Assembly: GCF_003711225.1 (NCBI RefSeq)
Contig: NZ_CP031030.1
Coordinates: forward strand, 2,790,001 to 2,854,000
Source: Runella sp. SP2
GTDB taxonomy: Bacteria > Bacteroidota > Bacteroidia > Cytophagales > Spirosomataceae
DNA: 64,000 nt
Reading direction: 5' to 3'
Part shown: positions 51,060 through 59,428 of the stretch, piece after piece
Layout of the letters: each line of letters opens with the position of its first letter
Position numbering within the stretch: position 1 is the stretch's first letter
Notes under the pieces: generated by a model
What the model was told of the DNA's origin: nothing
The model's database searches: none
What the model saw: the letters and a program-made list of their open reading frames with translations, nothing else
Made by a program: the position numbers and the translations under genes

Positions 51060-52085
51060 ATGCAACGTCGAAATTTCCTCCAAACCATTGCCGCTACTCC
51101 CGCCCTAATTCCTTCTTTGTCAAGCCGTAACAAACCCACGCTCAAACCTGCTCGACTTAAAGCGGGCGATACCGTCGGGCTCGTTTGTCCAGCCGCACCT
51201 GCCTACAGCAAACAAACGGTACAAGTCATCGTGGAGTCCATGCAAGCCTTGGGTTTTAAGGTAAAATTTGGGAAACGAATGTGGGAAAGGTACGGTTACT
51301 TGGCAGGAAAAGATGCCGACCGAGCAGCTGACATCAACGACATGTTTGCTGACCCATCGGTACAAGCGATTATTTGTGTGCATGGCGGCTGGGGCTGTGC
51401 GCGATTGTTGCCTTTGCTGGACTATGACACCATCAAGAAAAACCCCAAAGTGTTGTTAGGATACTCAGACGTTACTGCACTGCTTTTAGGGATTTACAGT
51501 CAGACTGGTTTGGTTACTTTTCACGGGCCCGTGGGGGCGGTTAGCTGGAATGAGTTTACCGTGAACTATCTCCGAAAAGTCCTCATAGAAGGCGAAGCTG
51601 TGCGATACGAAAACCCAAAAGTAGTGGGCGATAACCTCACGCAAGTCGCCGACCGAATTGATACTATCGTTGCAGGAAAAGCCAAAGGCCGATTGTTGGG
51701 AGGCAACCTCACGGTATTGAGTCATTTGTTAGGCTCTCCTTACGTTCCCGACTGGAAAGGGAGCCTATTTTTCTGCGAAGACGTGGACGAAGCCCCCTAC
51801 CGCGTTGACCGAATGCTTACCCAACTCAAATTGAGTGGTATCTTCAACGATATGAATGGATTTATTTTTGGCAAATGTTCGGAGTGCGAGCCAGGCAACG
51901 GCAGTTATGGTTCACTTACGCTCGAAGACCTGTGGCTTGACCACCTCCAACCTGCCCAAAAACCTGCCTTTTCAGGGTCAATGATTGGGCACATTCGCCA
52001 AAAATTCACCATTCCCGTTGGCATTGAAGCCGAAATGGACGCTGCTACGGGAGTCATTCAGTTTTTAGAAAAAGCCGTTGTTTAA
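51060..52085 (+). CDS. LD-carboxypeptidase (peptidase S66), exported
   Basis: 341 residues from the ATG at 51060, which begins with a twin-arginine-like signal (MQRRNFLQTIAATPALIPSL); an ATG at 51042 is also possible. S66 motifs: GDTVGLVCPAAPAY, VHGGWGCARLLPLLDYD, the nucleophile Ser in LLGYSDVTALLLG, the downstream Glu in LFFCEDVDEAPYRVDRML and the catalytic His in MIGHIRQKF. It trims the terminal D-Ala from L,D-linked tetrapeptides in murein recycling. Confidence 0.92.
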   Translation: MQRRNFLQTIAATPALIPSLSSRNKPTLKPARLKAGDTVGLVCPAAPAYSKQTVQVIVESMQALGFKVKFGKRMWERYGYLAGKDADRAADINDMFADPSVQAIICVHGGWGCARLLPLLDYDTIKKNPKVLLGYSDVTALLLGIYSQTGLVTFHGPVGAVSWNEFTVNYLRKVLIEGEAVRYENPKVVGDNLTQVADRIDTIVAGKAKGRLLGGNLTVLSHLLGSPYVPDWKGSLFFCEDVDEAPYRVDRMLTQLKLSGIFNDMNGFIFGKCSECEPGNGSYGSLTLEDLWLDHLQPAQKPAFSGSMIGHIRQKFTIPVGIEAEMDAATGVIQFLEKAVV

Positions 52086-52193
52086 AATAATTCTTAATCC
52101 GACAGGTAAGTACAGGATAAGTAAACAATTGCTTTACAAAAAATTTGCCAGCCAACCCATTCTATATTAAGCTATTTTTTATAAACCAACACC

Positions 52194-52742
52194 TTGAGCT
52201 ACGCAACCGATTCGGAGCTATGGCAAGCTTTTAAAGAGGGCGATAGAGTCGCTTTTGCCCAACTTTACAACCTTCACATCGAAGATTTGTTGAGTTATGG
52301 CTACCGTGTTACGTCCGATAGGCAGCTTATCAAAGACAGCATTCAAGACCTTTTTTTACACCTTTGGCGTAGTCGTCAGAACTTAGCCGATACCGATAGT
52401 ATCAAGTTTTACCTCTACCGCTCGCTACGAAACAGAATTGTACGAAATAGCGAAAAAAACAACCATTCCCCCATTGATTCCGCTGGGTTATTTGAAAATA
52501 TCATTGGAGAATTGTCATTTGAGGACGATTTGATTGCCAATGAACAACTTAGCGAACAGCATCAACGACTCAAACGCGCCATTCACCAACTTCCTCGTCG
52601 GCAGCAAGAAATTATCCAACTCCGCTATTACCACGATTTTGGCTTAGATGAAATTGGTGACATGATGCACATCAATCCCCAATCGGTTCGGAACCTCCTC
52701 CATCGAGCCATCACCGAATTGCGTGAATGTTTTTCGGTTTAA
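52194..52742 (+). CDS. ECF RNA polymerase sigma factor (FecI/RpoE-like)
   Basis: 182 residues from a TTG start. Region 2 (about 15-85: LWQAFKEGDRVAFAQLYNLH, IKDSIQDLFLHLWRSRQNL) and region 4 (about 125-175: QLPRRQQEIIQLRYYHDFG, LHRAITELREC) are present. It is the sigma factor of the following FecR/SusC/SusD locus, with which it forms a transmembrane regulation unit. There is a single 101-nt gap to the fecR gene. Confidence 0.93.
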   Translation: MSYATDSELWQAFKEGDRVAFAQLYNLHIEDLLSYGYRVTSDRQLIKDSIQDLFLHLWRSRQNLADTDSIKFYLYRSLRNRIVRNSEKNNHSPIDSAGLFENIIGELSFEDDLIANEQLSEQHQRLKRAIHQLPRRQQEIIQLRYYHDFGLDEIGDMMHINPQSVRNLLHRAITELRECFSV

Positions 52743-52843
52743 AAAAGAGCATTTTGGGGTTTTAGAAAAATAAATAAAAATATTTCAAGAAAAATGAGTA
52801 CAAAACCAAAGTACCCCGATTTAGGGGATTGAATGAAGAACTT

Positions 52844-53926
52844 ATGAACACATCATACGCTTTCTACACCATTGAAGATTTTATCGCTGATGACTATTTC
52901 ATTCAGTGGGTCAAATACCCTACTCCAGATTCTGACGCCTTTTGGGCCGATTTTTTGGAAAGGTTCCCCACCCAACGTGAAAATGTAATTGGGGCAAAGT
53001 TAGGGGTTGAACAACTTTCAATTGCAGCTAAACATGAGATTCCTACGCAAGAAACGCCCGCTATCTGGGCACACATTTCTGACGAGTTGGAAGAGCCGCC
53101 TAGACGTATAGTTCAAATCGTTCTAAATTTTTGGAAACCAGCCCTTGCGGCGGCTTCCATTGTGATTGCGCTTGGTTTGGGATGGGGATGGTATAAAAAC
53201 GCCCACAAAGGCAGGTATGACCAGCTCATTTCAGTCGCAAAGAGTCCGCTTCAAGAGGTAGTGAATACCACCTCCACGAACCTGACAGTGAACATGCCCG
53301 ACGGAAGCCACGCGATCCTAAAGCCTGAAAGTAAACTCAGTTATACCAAATCATTCACGGGCAATATCCGCGAAGTATATCTTTCGGGAGAAGCATTTTT
53401 TGACGTAATTAAAAACCCTAACAAGCCCTTCTTTGTTTACGCCAATGGATTGATTACCAAAGTATTGGGCACAAGCTTTTGGGTAAAAGCATACGAAGCC
53501 GACAAACAAGTTACCGTACTTGTGAAAACAGGAAGAGTCTCGGTTTTTGCCCAAAAAAATACCCAAAATCCAGATCCCGAAACAAATGGGCTGGTCTTAA
53601 CACCCAATCAGCAGGTAGTATTTGGCAAAGCAGACGAACGATTGACCCGTAAATTGATTGAGAGGCCCGTGATTTTGTTATCGCCCCAAGAACTTAAACA
53701 ATTCTCTTTTACGAATGCGTCTGTCACCGACATTTTCACGGCGCTTGAGAAAGCCTACGGCGTTGATATTGTCATTGACGAAGAATTGATGGCCAACTGT
53801 AGCCTTACCACCACCTTGTCCAATGAAACCCTTTTCGAAAAACTAGATATCATTTGTGAAGCACTTGAAGCTACCTACAAAGTAGTTGATGCTCAAGTCA
53901 TTATCACAAGCAAAGGCTGTAACTAA
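52844..53926 (+). CDS. FecR-type anti-sigma factor
   Basis: 360 residues from the ATG at 52844; a TTG at 52829 is in frame. A cytoplasmic N-terminal part (about 1-95) is followed by one membrane helix (PALAAASIVIALGLGWGWY, about 100-122), the periplasmic FecR domain (PDGSHAILKPESKLSY, LSGEAFFDVIKNPNKPFFVYA) and a C-terminal DUF4974-like domain (LEKAYGVDIVIDEELM, TTLSNETLFEKLDIICEAL). It relays the signal from the STN domain of the SusC protein to the ECF sigma factor. Confidence 0.92.
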   Translation: MNTSYAFYTIEDFIADDYFIQWVKYPTPDSDAFWADFLERFPTQRENVIGAKLGVEQLSIAAKHEIPTQETPAIWAHISDELEEPPRRIVQIVLNFWKPALAAASIVIALGLGWGWYKNAHKGRYDQLISVAKSPLQEVVNTTSTNLTVNMPDGSHAILKPESKLSYTKSFTGNIREVYLSGEAFFDVIKNPNKPFFVYANGLITKVLGTSFWVKAYEADKQVTVLVKTGRVSVFAQKNTQNPDPETNGLVLTPNQQVVFGKADERLTRKLIERPVILLSPQELKQFSFTNASVTDIFTALEKAYGVDIVIDEELMANCSLTTTLSNETLFEKLDIICEALEATYKVVDAQVIITSKGCN

Positions 53927-53990
53927 ACCAACTATCCGCTCATTTCAAACCCTTATCGCATGAATATAAAACTTGACTTAGTACACTAAA

Positions 53991-54074
53991 AAAGCCGATA
54001 ACGATTCCAGCGTTACCGGCTTTCAAAAGCCCTTTTGATGGTCTTCCAAACCACATCCGATTCCAGCGGATGTG
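53991..54074 (+). promoter_or_regulatory. Two successive hairpins with identical loops in the susC leader
   Basis: Hairpin 1: 13-nt arms AAAGCCGATAACG/CGTTACCGGCTTT (one mismatch, 53991-54023), loop ATTCCAG. Hairpin 2: perfect CACATCCG/CGGATGTG (54052-54074), loop ATTCCAG again. Between them TCAAAAG-CC-CTTTTGA (54023-54038) is also palindromic and could pair in part with the right arm of hairpin 1 (GGCTT/AAGCC). Confidence 0.7.
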
Positions 54075-54121
54075 AAAGGGTTGTTTTTGCTTTTCCAAAT
54101 CACAAAAACCTTAGTAAACTA

Positions 54122-57100
54122 ATGAAGAAAAGATTACAAATCCAAAAAAACCTGATTCGCCTTATGAAGTTCTCGCTAATACAATGCTGCATTGCGATGA
54201 TTTTTGTGGGTGTCTCGCTCGCACGAGATGTAGTAGCTCAAGAATTGTTGAGCCGTAAAATCAGCATTCAAATCGACAACCAAAGCATGTCCTCAGCTTT
54301 GGTTCTGATTGAAAAACAGGCAAATGTCAAATTTACCTACCGTCCTAAAATTGTTGAATCAACACAAAAAATTTCGTTGAATGCCACCAACGAGCCACTC
54401 GCTCAGTTGCTGGACAGGCTATTTATTCCGTACAAAATCAAGTACAAAGTCATTAGCAACCAAATCATCTTGTCCAGGCTATCGGCCTCCTCTTCCAGTG
54501 AACTCAATACACCCATCGAAGAAAAGAACTTCGAGCCCAACCCGTTATTAGAAGCCCTTGCTGATATTTCGGTTTCAGGGACGGTCGTGGATGACAAAGG
54601 CGGGGTACTTCCTGGCGTAAATATCTTTGTAAAAGGTACACAGAAAGGCGCCACTACCGACGAAAACGGCAAGTTTTCGATTGCCGTGCCCAACGCGCAA
54701 GCCGTATTGGTATTTAGCTTTGTGGGTTACAAACCCCAAGAAGTGATAGTAGGAAACCGTTCTTCTATCAATATCACTCTTTTGACCGACGAAAAAGCCT
54801 TGGGCGAAGTCGTCGTTGTAGGGTACGGTTCTCAACGTAAACAAGACATTACGTCGGCCATTTCGGTCATCAATATGAAAGACATCGGCGAGCAACCTGC
54901 CAACAACATGAATCAGATGATTCAGGGACGGGCAGCGGGGGTCGTTGTCAAACAAAAAAGTGGTACCCCTGGCGGTGCATTTGAAGTGCGCGTGCGGGGT
55001 ATCGGTTCATTGGGTGCTGGAAGCGACCCACTGTACGTTATCGACGGCTTTGCGGTGGGTACGTCGGTAGGCCAAAACCTCAACCCCAACGACATTGAAA
55101 GTATTTCTATCCTAAAAGATGCCGCCTCTACCGCTATTTACGGGGCGCGCGGCTCTAACGGGGTAGTGCTGATTACTACCAAAAATGCCAAAGAAGGCAA
55201 AGTTGACGTCAATCTTTCGCTTGATTACGGCATTCAAAACGTTCCCTCAACGCGTCGTGTCAAAATGCTCAACGGGGTAGAATTTGCCCAATTTAAGAAA
55301 GAAGTATTTGAAGATGGTATCCGCTATTTTCAGAATAGAGAACCAACGCTTGAAGAAGTTCCAATCGGTTTTCGCTATCCTGAGCAAACCAAATATTCAA
55401 CCGATTGGTTTGGGGCTATCATGCACAACAACGCACCTTATACCGATGCTAACTTAACGATTTCGTCGGGCAAAGGGCCGCTTCGCTCCATGCTTTCTGT
55501 AGGTTACTATAAGGAAGAAGGTACCATCACCAATACCAACTACGACCGTTTGTCATTGCGTAGCAATATCGGGGGGCAGGTCAATAAATTCCTCAACGTG
55601 GGCGTGAACGTCAACGGGAGTTATACCAAACAAAACCTTGCCAATACCGACGGCCGTAGTGCCTTGGTGGGAGGGGCTTTGTTGATGGATCCGCGTGAAC
55701 CTATTTACAATACCGATGGCTCGCTTCGTCCGTACATTGGCGGGGTAGATGGCGTTTTTGGTTTTCCTAACCCACTATTTGTGTTGAAAAATGTTCTTCG
55801 CCGACGCAACATCGCCGACATCTTGACCAGTGCCTTTGCCGAAGTTTCAATCATGAAAAACCTCAAATTTCGGACATCGGCCAACATAAAACTCAATTAT
55901 AACACCTTTAAAGAATACGTACCTTCGACCATCGGTTTGTCGGTGGCATCGGGTACGGCGGGCGCTCCCCCGCGCATTGCAACCGCACAAGAAGTGGTAG
56001 AACAATTGCAAAACTTATCTTTTGACCAGCTTCTGACGTATTCACCCCAAATTGGAAACAACCAAACCCTTGAAGCCATGGCTGGTTTTACGAGCCAACG
56101 CGAAATTTTACGCGGAACGGCGGGTAGTGCCAACACTTTTCCTGATGATTTGGTGCAGTATTTGGGCGCAGGCTCCATCCGAGCATCAAACTCTTACGAG
56201 AACGGTTGGTCGTTGCTTGCGTACTTTGCTCGGGTCAACTATGCTTTCAAAGACAAGTACCTATTATCAGCCTCGTTTCGTCGCGAAGGAAGCTCTCGTT
56301 TTGGTGCTCAAAACAAATACGGAGACTTCCCTGCGGCTTCGGTGGGCTGGCGCTTGAGTGAAGAGTCGTTTATGCCTAAATTCTCTTGGCTAACCGACGT
56401 AAAACTACGGGCAAGCTGGGGGGTTACGGGGAATAACAACATCGGTAACTACCCAAGTTTGGCCTTCGTGGGTGCCAACAACTATATTCTAGGCAATGCT
56501 TTTGCCCCTGGGAAAGTGATTAGTTCTTTTGCTAACTCAGGATTAAAATGGGAAAAATCAAACCAATTGGACATCGGTTTGGACATTGCGACCTTCAATA
56601 ACAAGTTGATGTTCACCTTTGAGTATTATAATAAACTCACCAACGACATGTTGTTGCCAGTGTCTATCCCAGCAGTTTCGGGTTTTACAACGAGTTTGGA
56701 CAACATCGGAAAGGTACGCAACCGAGGTGTCGAAATTGGGGTGGACTTTCGCACCAGCCTTGGTGCTGTTAATTTCCGCACCAACGGTAACATTACCTTC
56801 AACCGCAGCCAAATCTTAGCCATCAAAGGCGTCAACGACATGCTTTGGTACGGTAGCTTCTACGGTGGCTACAACGTACAAAAAGTGGGTCGCCCCATTG
56901 GGATGATTTATGGTTACAAAAAGATGGGCATTTTTAATACCCAAGCCGAAATCGACGCTTGGCCAAAACAAGACGGCGTGATTCCTGGCGGGATGAAATT
57001 TGCCGATACCAATGGCGATGGTGTAATTACATACGATACGCAAGACATGGTGGAAATTGGCAATCCTAACCCTGCTTTCACATGGGCATGGACAGGAGCA

Positions 57101-57571
57101 GCAGATTACCGAAGTTTCGACTTAAACGTATTGTTTGTTGGCGCTTATGACTTTGACATTTATCGCAACATCGAAGCATCAACGATGAACATGGACGGCG
57201 TATTCAACGTGTTGGACAAAGCCAAAGACCGCTGGCGCTCGCCTTCAAACCCAGGCTCTAATCCTGATGCCAAAAACTCACAAGGTGGTACCAACTACTT
57301 CAAATGGTCACGCGAGAGTAGCGAACGCTATGTCTATGACGGCACCTATACATGGTTGAAAACTGTTACATTAGGCTATACCCTACCAAAATTCAAGTCG
57401 GTGCTAAGTGGGGCACGTATCTTCGTGATGGCCAACAACTTGCTTTTGTTCTCTAAATATCCAGGCAACAACCCCGACGCTGGAGTACGCGGTGGAACTG
57501 AACTCAACAACGACGACGAGTCGTATCCAGTGCCAAGAACGTGGGCAGTAGGCGCTAAGTTTAACTTCTAA
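54122..57571 (+). CDS. SusC/RagA-family TonB-linked outer-membrane transporter with STN domain
   Basis: 1149 residues from the ATG at 54122 (MKKRLQIQKNL). Signal sequence (about 1-45), STN domain (about 50-120: ISIQIDNQSMSSALVLIEKQ), CarboxypepD_reg-like beta-sandwich (about 150-225: GTVVDDKGGVLPGVNIFVKG, FVGYKPQEV), plug domain with VVVGYGSQRKQDITSAIS, and a 22-strand TonB barrel ending in AVGAKFNF. It takes up a nutrient, usually a glycan, with the SusD lipoprotein encoded 11 nt later. The STN domain signals to the FecR anti-sigma factor. Confidence 0.96.
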   Translation: MKKRLQIQKNLIRLMKFSLIQCCIAMIFVGVSLARDVVAQELLSRKISIQIDNQSMSSALVLIEKQANVKFTYRPKIVESTQKISLNATNEPLAQLLDRLFIPYKIKYKVISNQIILSRLSASSSSELNTPIEEKNFEPNPLLEALADISVSGTVVDDKGGVLPGVNIFVKGTQKGATTDENGKFSIAVPNAQAVLVFSFVGYKPQEVIVGNRSSINITLLTDEKALGEVVVVGYGSQRKQDITSAISVINMKDIGEQPANNMNQMIQGRAAGVVVKQKSGTPGGAFEVRVRGIGSLGAGSDPLYVIDGFAVGTSVGQNLNPNDIESISILKDAASTAIYGARGSNGVVLITTKNAKEGKVDVNLSLDYGIQNVPSTRRVKMLNGVEFAQFKKEVFEDGIRYFQNREPTLEEVPIGFRYPEQTKYSTDWFGAIMHNNAPYTDANLTISSGKGPLRSMLSVGYYKEEGTITNTNYDRLSLRSNIGGQVNKFLNVGVNVNGSYTKQNLANTDGRSALVGGALLMDPREPIYNTDGSLRPYIGGVDGVFGFPNPLFVLKNVLRRRNIADILTSAFAEVSIMKNLKFRTSANIKLNYNTFKEYVPSTIGLSVASGTAGAPPRIATAQEVVEQLQNLSFDQLLTYSPQIGNNQTLEAMAGFTSQREILRGTAGSANTFPDDLVQYLGAGSIRASNSYENGWSLLAYFARVNYAFKDKYLLSASFRREGSSRFGAQNKYGDFPAASVGWRLSEESFMPKFSWLTDVKLRASWGVTGNNNIGNYPSLAFVGANNYILGNAFAPGKVISSFANSGLKWEKSNQLDIGLDIATFNNKLMFTFEYYNKLTNDMLLPVSIPAVSGFTTSLDNIGKVRNRGVEIGVDFRTSLGAVNFRTNGNITFNRSQILAIKGVNDMLWYGSFYGGYNVQKVGRPIGMIYGYKKMGIFNTQAEIDAWPKQDGVIPGGMKFADTNGDGVITYDTQDMVEIGNPNPAFTWAWTGAADYRSFDLNVLFVGAYDFDIYRNIEASTMNMDGVFNVLDKAKDRWRSPSNPGSNPDAKNSQGGTNYFKWSRESSERYVYDGTYTWLKTVTLGYTLPKFKSVLSGARIFVMANNLLLFSKYPGNNPDAGVRGGTELNNDDESYPVPRTWAVGAKFNF

Positions 57572-57582
57572 TCTTCACGACA

Positions 57583-59085
57583 ATGAAAAAAATAACTTCT
57601 TTCTGTATTCTCTTTCTTGGTTTGGTGCAATGGTCGTGTAAAGATGATTTTTTGGTAACCACTGACCCTACCCGCATCGGAACGGACATTTTTTACAAAA
57701 CCCAACCGCAGTTTGAACAAGCCCTCAACGGGGTGTACGGCCAATTGCAAGGGATTACAAGCACAGCTTACATTTTTCAGGAATTTACGTCGGACAATAC
57801 CACGCTCGATTTCAACCCCCTCGACCGTGGGGGAGCTGCGGGTTGGGAAGCGTTTGAGTTTTCGACCGTCAACCCTGGCAATGGTGAAATCGCTAACTTG
57901 TGGAATATCCACTACGCGGCAATGTACAACATCAATTACGCCTTGGAAAAATTGGAGCCTGCCACTATCGACGCTACGGCAAAAAAGGAAATTGAAGGTC
58001 AACTCAAGTTCATCAGAGCATACCATTATTTTAACCTAACCCGTTACTTTGGGGATGTTATTTTGGCAACTAAAACCCTTAACAATCCAAACGAAGCCTT
58101 TGATTTGGTTCGTACTCCGCAGGCTGAAGTTTACAAACAAATTGAAGCTGACCTCAAAGACGCTGTCAACCTCCTTCCTGTTAAATATCCAGCAACAGGG
58201 CTAGGACGTGTAACAAAAGGAGCGGCATTGAGTTTGTTGGGCAAAGTTTATTTGACACTCAAACGCTATCCAGAGGCTGTAAGTACCTTAAAACAAGTGT
58301 TGCCGTTGGGGTATTCTCTTTATACCAACTACAAAGACAACTTTGACCCTGCTAAGAAAAACGGCGTTGAGTCCGTCTTTGAGGTGCAGTACCAAGGAGG
58401 AAACGACTTGGGTGAGCAAAGTAACTTTGTGTATGTATTTGCGCCACGTTTGTCGCAAGGTGCGGTAACAGGTTTTGCCAATACGGCTCCAAGTGGACGC
58501 AACATCCCTACCAATGACATGATTGCGGCCTACGAAACGGGAGACTTACGTAAAGAGATTTCGCTTCAGCTGGGCTATACCCTCAGCGGAAACTTCGTAG
58601 GAATTCCGTTTGTCAATAAATACCGTTATCCCCACACCATTACTGGACGCTCGGACAATAACTGGCCCGTTTTACGCTATTCGGATGTATTATTGATGCT
58701 GGCCGAATCTATCAACGAAGCAACGGGACCCGACGCTGAGGCGCTGGGCTACCTCAACCAAGTTCGTAAACGGGCAGGATTGGGTGAGTTAACTGGCTTG
58801 ACAAAAGACACTTTCCGAACAGCCGTTCTCAAAGAGCGCCGTGTGGAATTGGCCTTTGAAAATCACCGCTGGTTTGACCTCCAACGCACCAAAACCCCCG
58901 CCGAATTGGCCGCTTTTATGAACGCTTATGCCGCCAAAGAAAAAGCCAACCCGACCGTATCGCGTGGAGGAATTGCGTTCAACGCGTTAGACTATGTATA
59001 TAGCGATTTTGAGTATTATTTCCCGATTCCAGCACCACAGATTTTGATCAACTCAAAACTTACTCAAAACCCTGGTTATCAGTAG
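57583..59085 (+). CDS. SusD/RagB-family nutrient-binding lipoprotein
   Basis: 500 residues. The lipobox is in LGLVQWSCKDDF (Cys17), so the protein is lipid-anchored, on the cell surface by family analogy. The TPR-like helical SusD fold is visible in FIRAYHYFNLTRYFGDVI, GAALSLLGKVYLTLKRYPEAV, and the C-terminal RKRAGLGELTGL, FAFENHRWFDLQRTK (ELAFENHRWFDLQR) and PIPAPQILINSKLTQNPGY. It works as the lid for the SusC channel. Ligand unknown. Confidence 0.95.
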   Translation: MKKITSFCILFLGLVQWSCKDDFLVTTDPTRIGTDIFYKTQPQFEQALNGVYGQLQGITSTAYIFQEFTSDNTTLDFNPLDRGGAAGWEAFEFSTVNPGNGEIANLWNIHYAAMYNINYALEKLEPATIDATAKKEIEGQLKFIRAYHYFNLTRYFGDVILATKTLNNPNEAFDLVRTPQAEVYKQIEADLKDAVNLLPVKYPATGLGRVTKGAALSLLGKVYLTLKRYPEAVSTLKQVLPLGYSLYTNYKDNFDPAKKNGVESVFEVQYQGGNDLGEQSNFVYVFAPRLSQGAVTGFANTAPSGRNIPTNDMIAAYETGDLRKEISLQLGYTLSGNFVGIPFVNKYRYPHTITGRSDNNWPVLRYSDVLLMLAESINEATGPDAEALGYLNQVRKRAGLGELTGLTKDTFRTAVLKERRVELAFENHRWFDLQRTKTPAELAAFMNAYAAKEKANPTVSRGGIAFNALDYVYSDFEYYFPIPAPQILINSKLTQNPGYQ

Positions 59086-59346
59086 AAATTGATGTGCAGG
59101 TGGTTTCTCACCAAGTGTGCAGGTGGTTTCTCAAAACCACCACAGAGGTTTCTCAAAACCTCGTTTTCGACTCAGAATGATTCGAACATTAAGTTTTGAG
59201 AAACCAAACTCCAACTATCAGATTTAAGAATCTGATACACGCAGTGCAGGTGGTTTCTCAAAACCACCCCAAGCATCAGATTTAAGAATCTGATACACAA
59301 AGTGATTAGAATTTTGTAGTCTTTGAGTTTTTAAGTAGTACATAAT
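59086..59346. repeat. Palindromic repeats with two alternating families in the susD-DUF1553 gap
   Basis: Family 1: GTGCAGGTGGTTTCTCAAAACCACC at 59117-59141 and 59244-59268 (core palindrome GGTGGTTT-CTCA-AAACCACC), with a variant GAGGTTT-CTCA-AAACCTC (59145-59162), a truncated copy (59094-59112) and a GTTT-TGAG-AAAC copy (59193-59204). Family 2: TCAGATT-TAAG-AATCTGA at 59218-59235 and 59276-59293, each followed by TACAC. No gene is supported here. Confidence 0.9.
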
Positions 59347-59393
59347 TACTCCCCCACCGTATGTTGGGAAAGCCCTTCATCGGTGGGGAAGTA
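59347..59393 (+). promoter_or_regulatory. Stable hairpin in the leader of the DUF2231-DUF1553 gene
   Basis: TACT-C-CCCCACCG (59347-59359) pairs with CGGTGGGG-A-AGTA (59381-59393): 12 pairs and one mismatch around a 21-nt loop. Ends 36 nt before the GTG start. No T run follows, so it is a leader structure more than a terminator. Confidence 0.6.
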
Positions 59394-59428
59394 CTCAGGT
59401 TCCACCCCCTCTTTTCTAAATTAATATC

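Noticed and set aside
59094-59293. Looks like a short CRISPR array (repeated 25-nt unit)
   Set aside because: The copies are irregularly spaced, partly truncated, belong to two different palindromes, and no cas gene is present.
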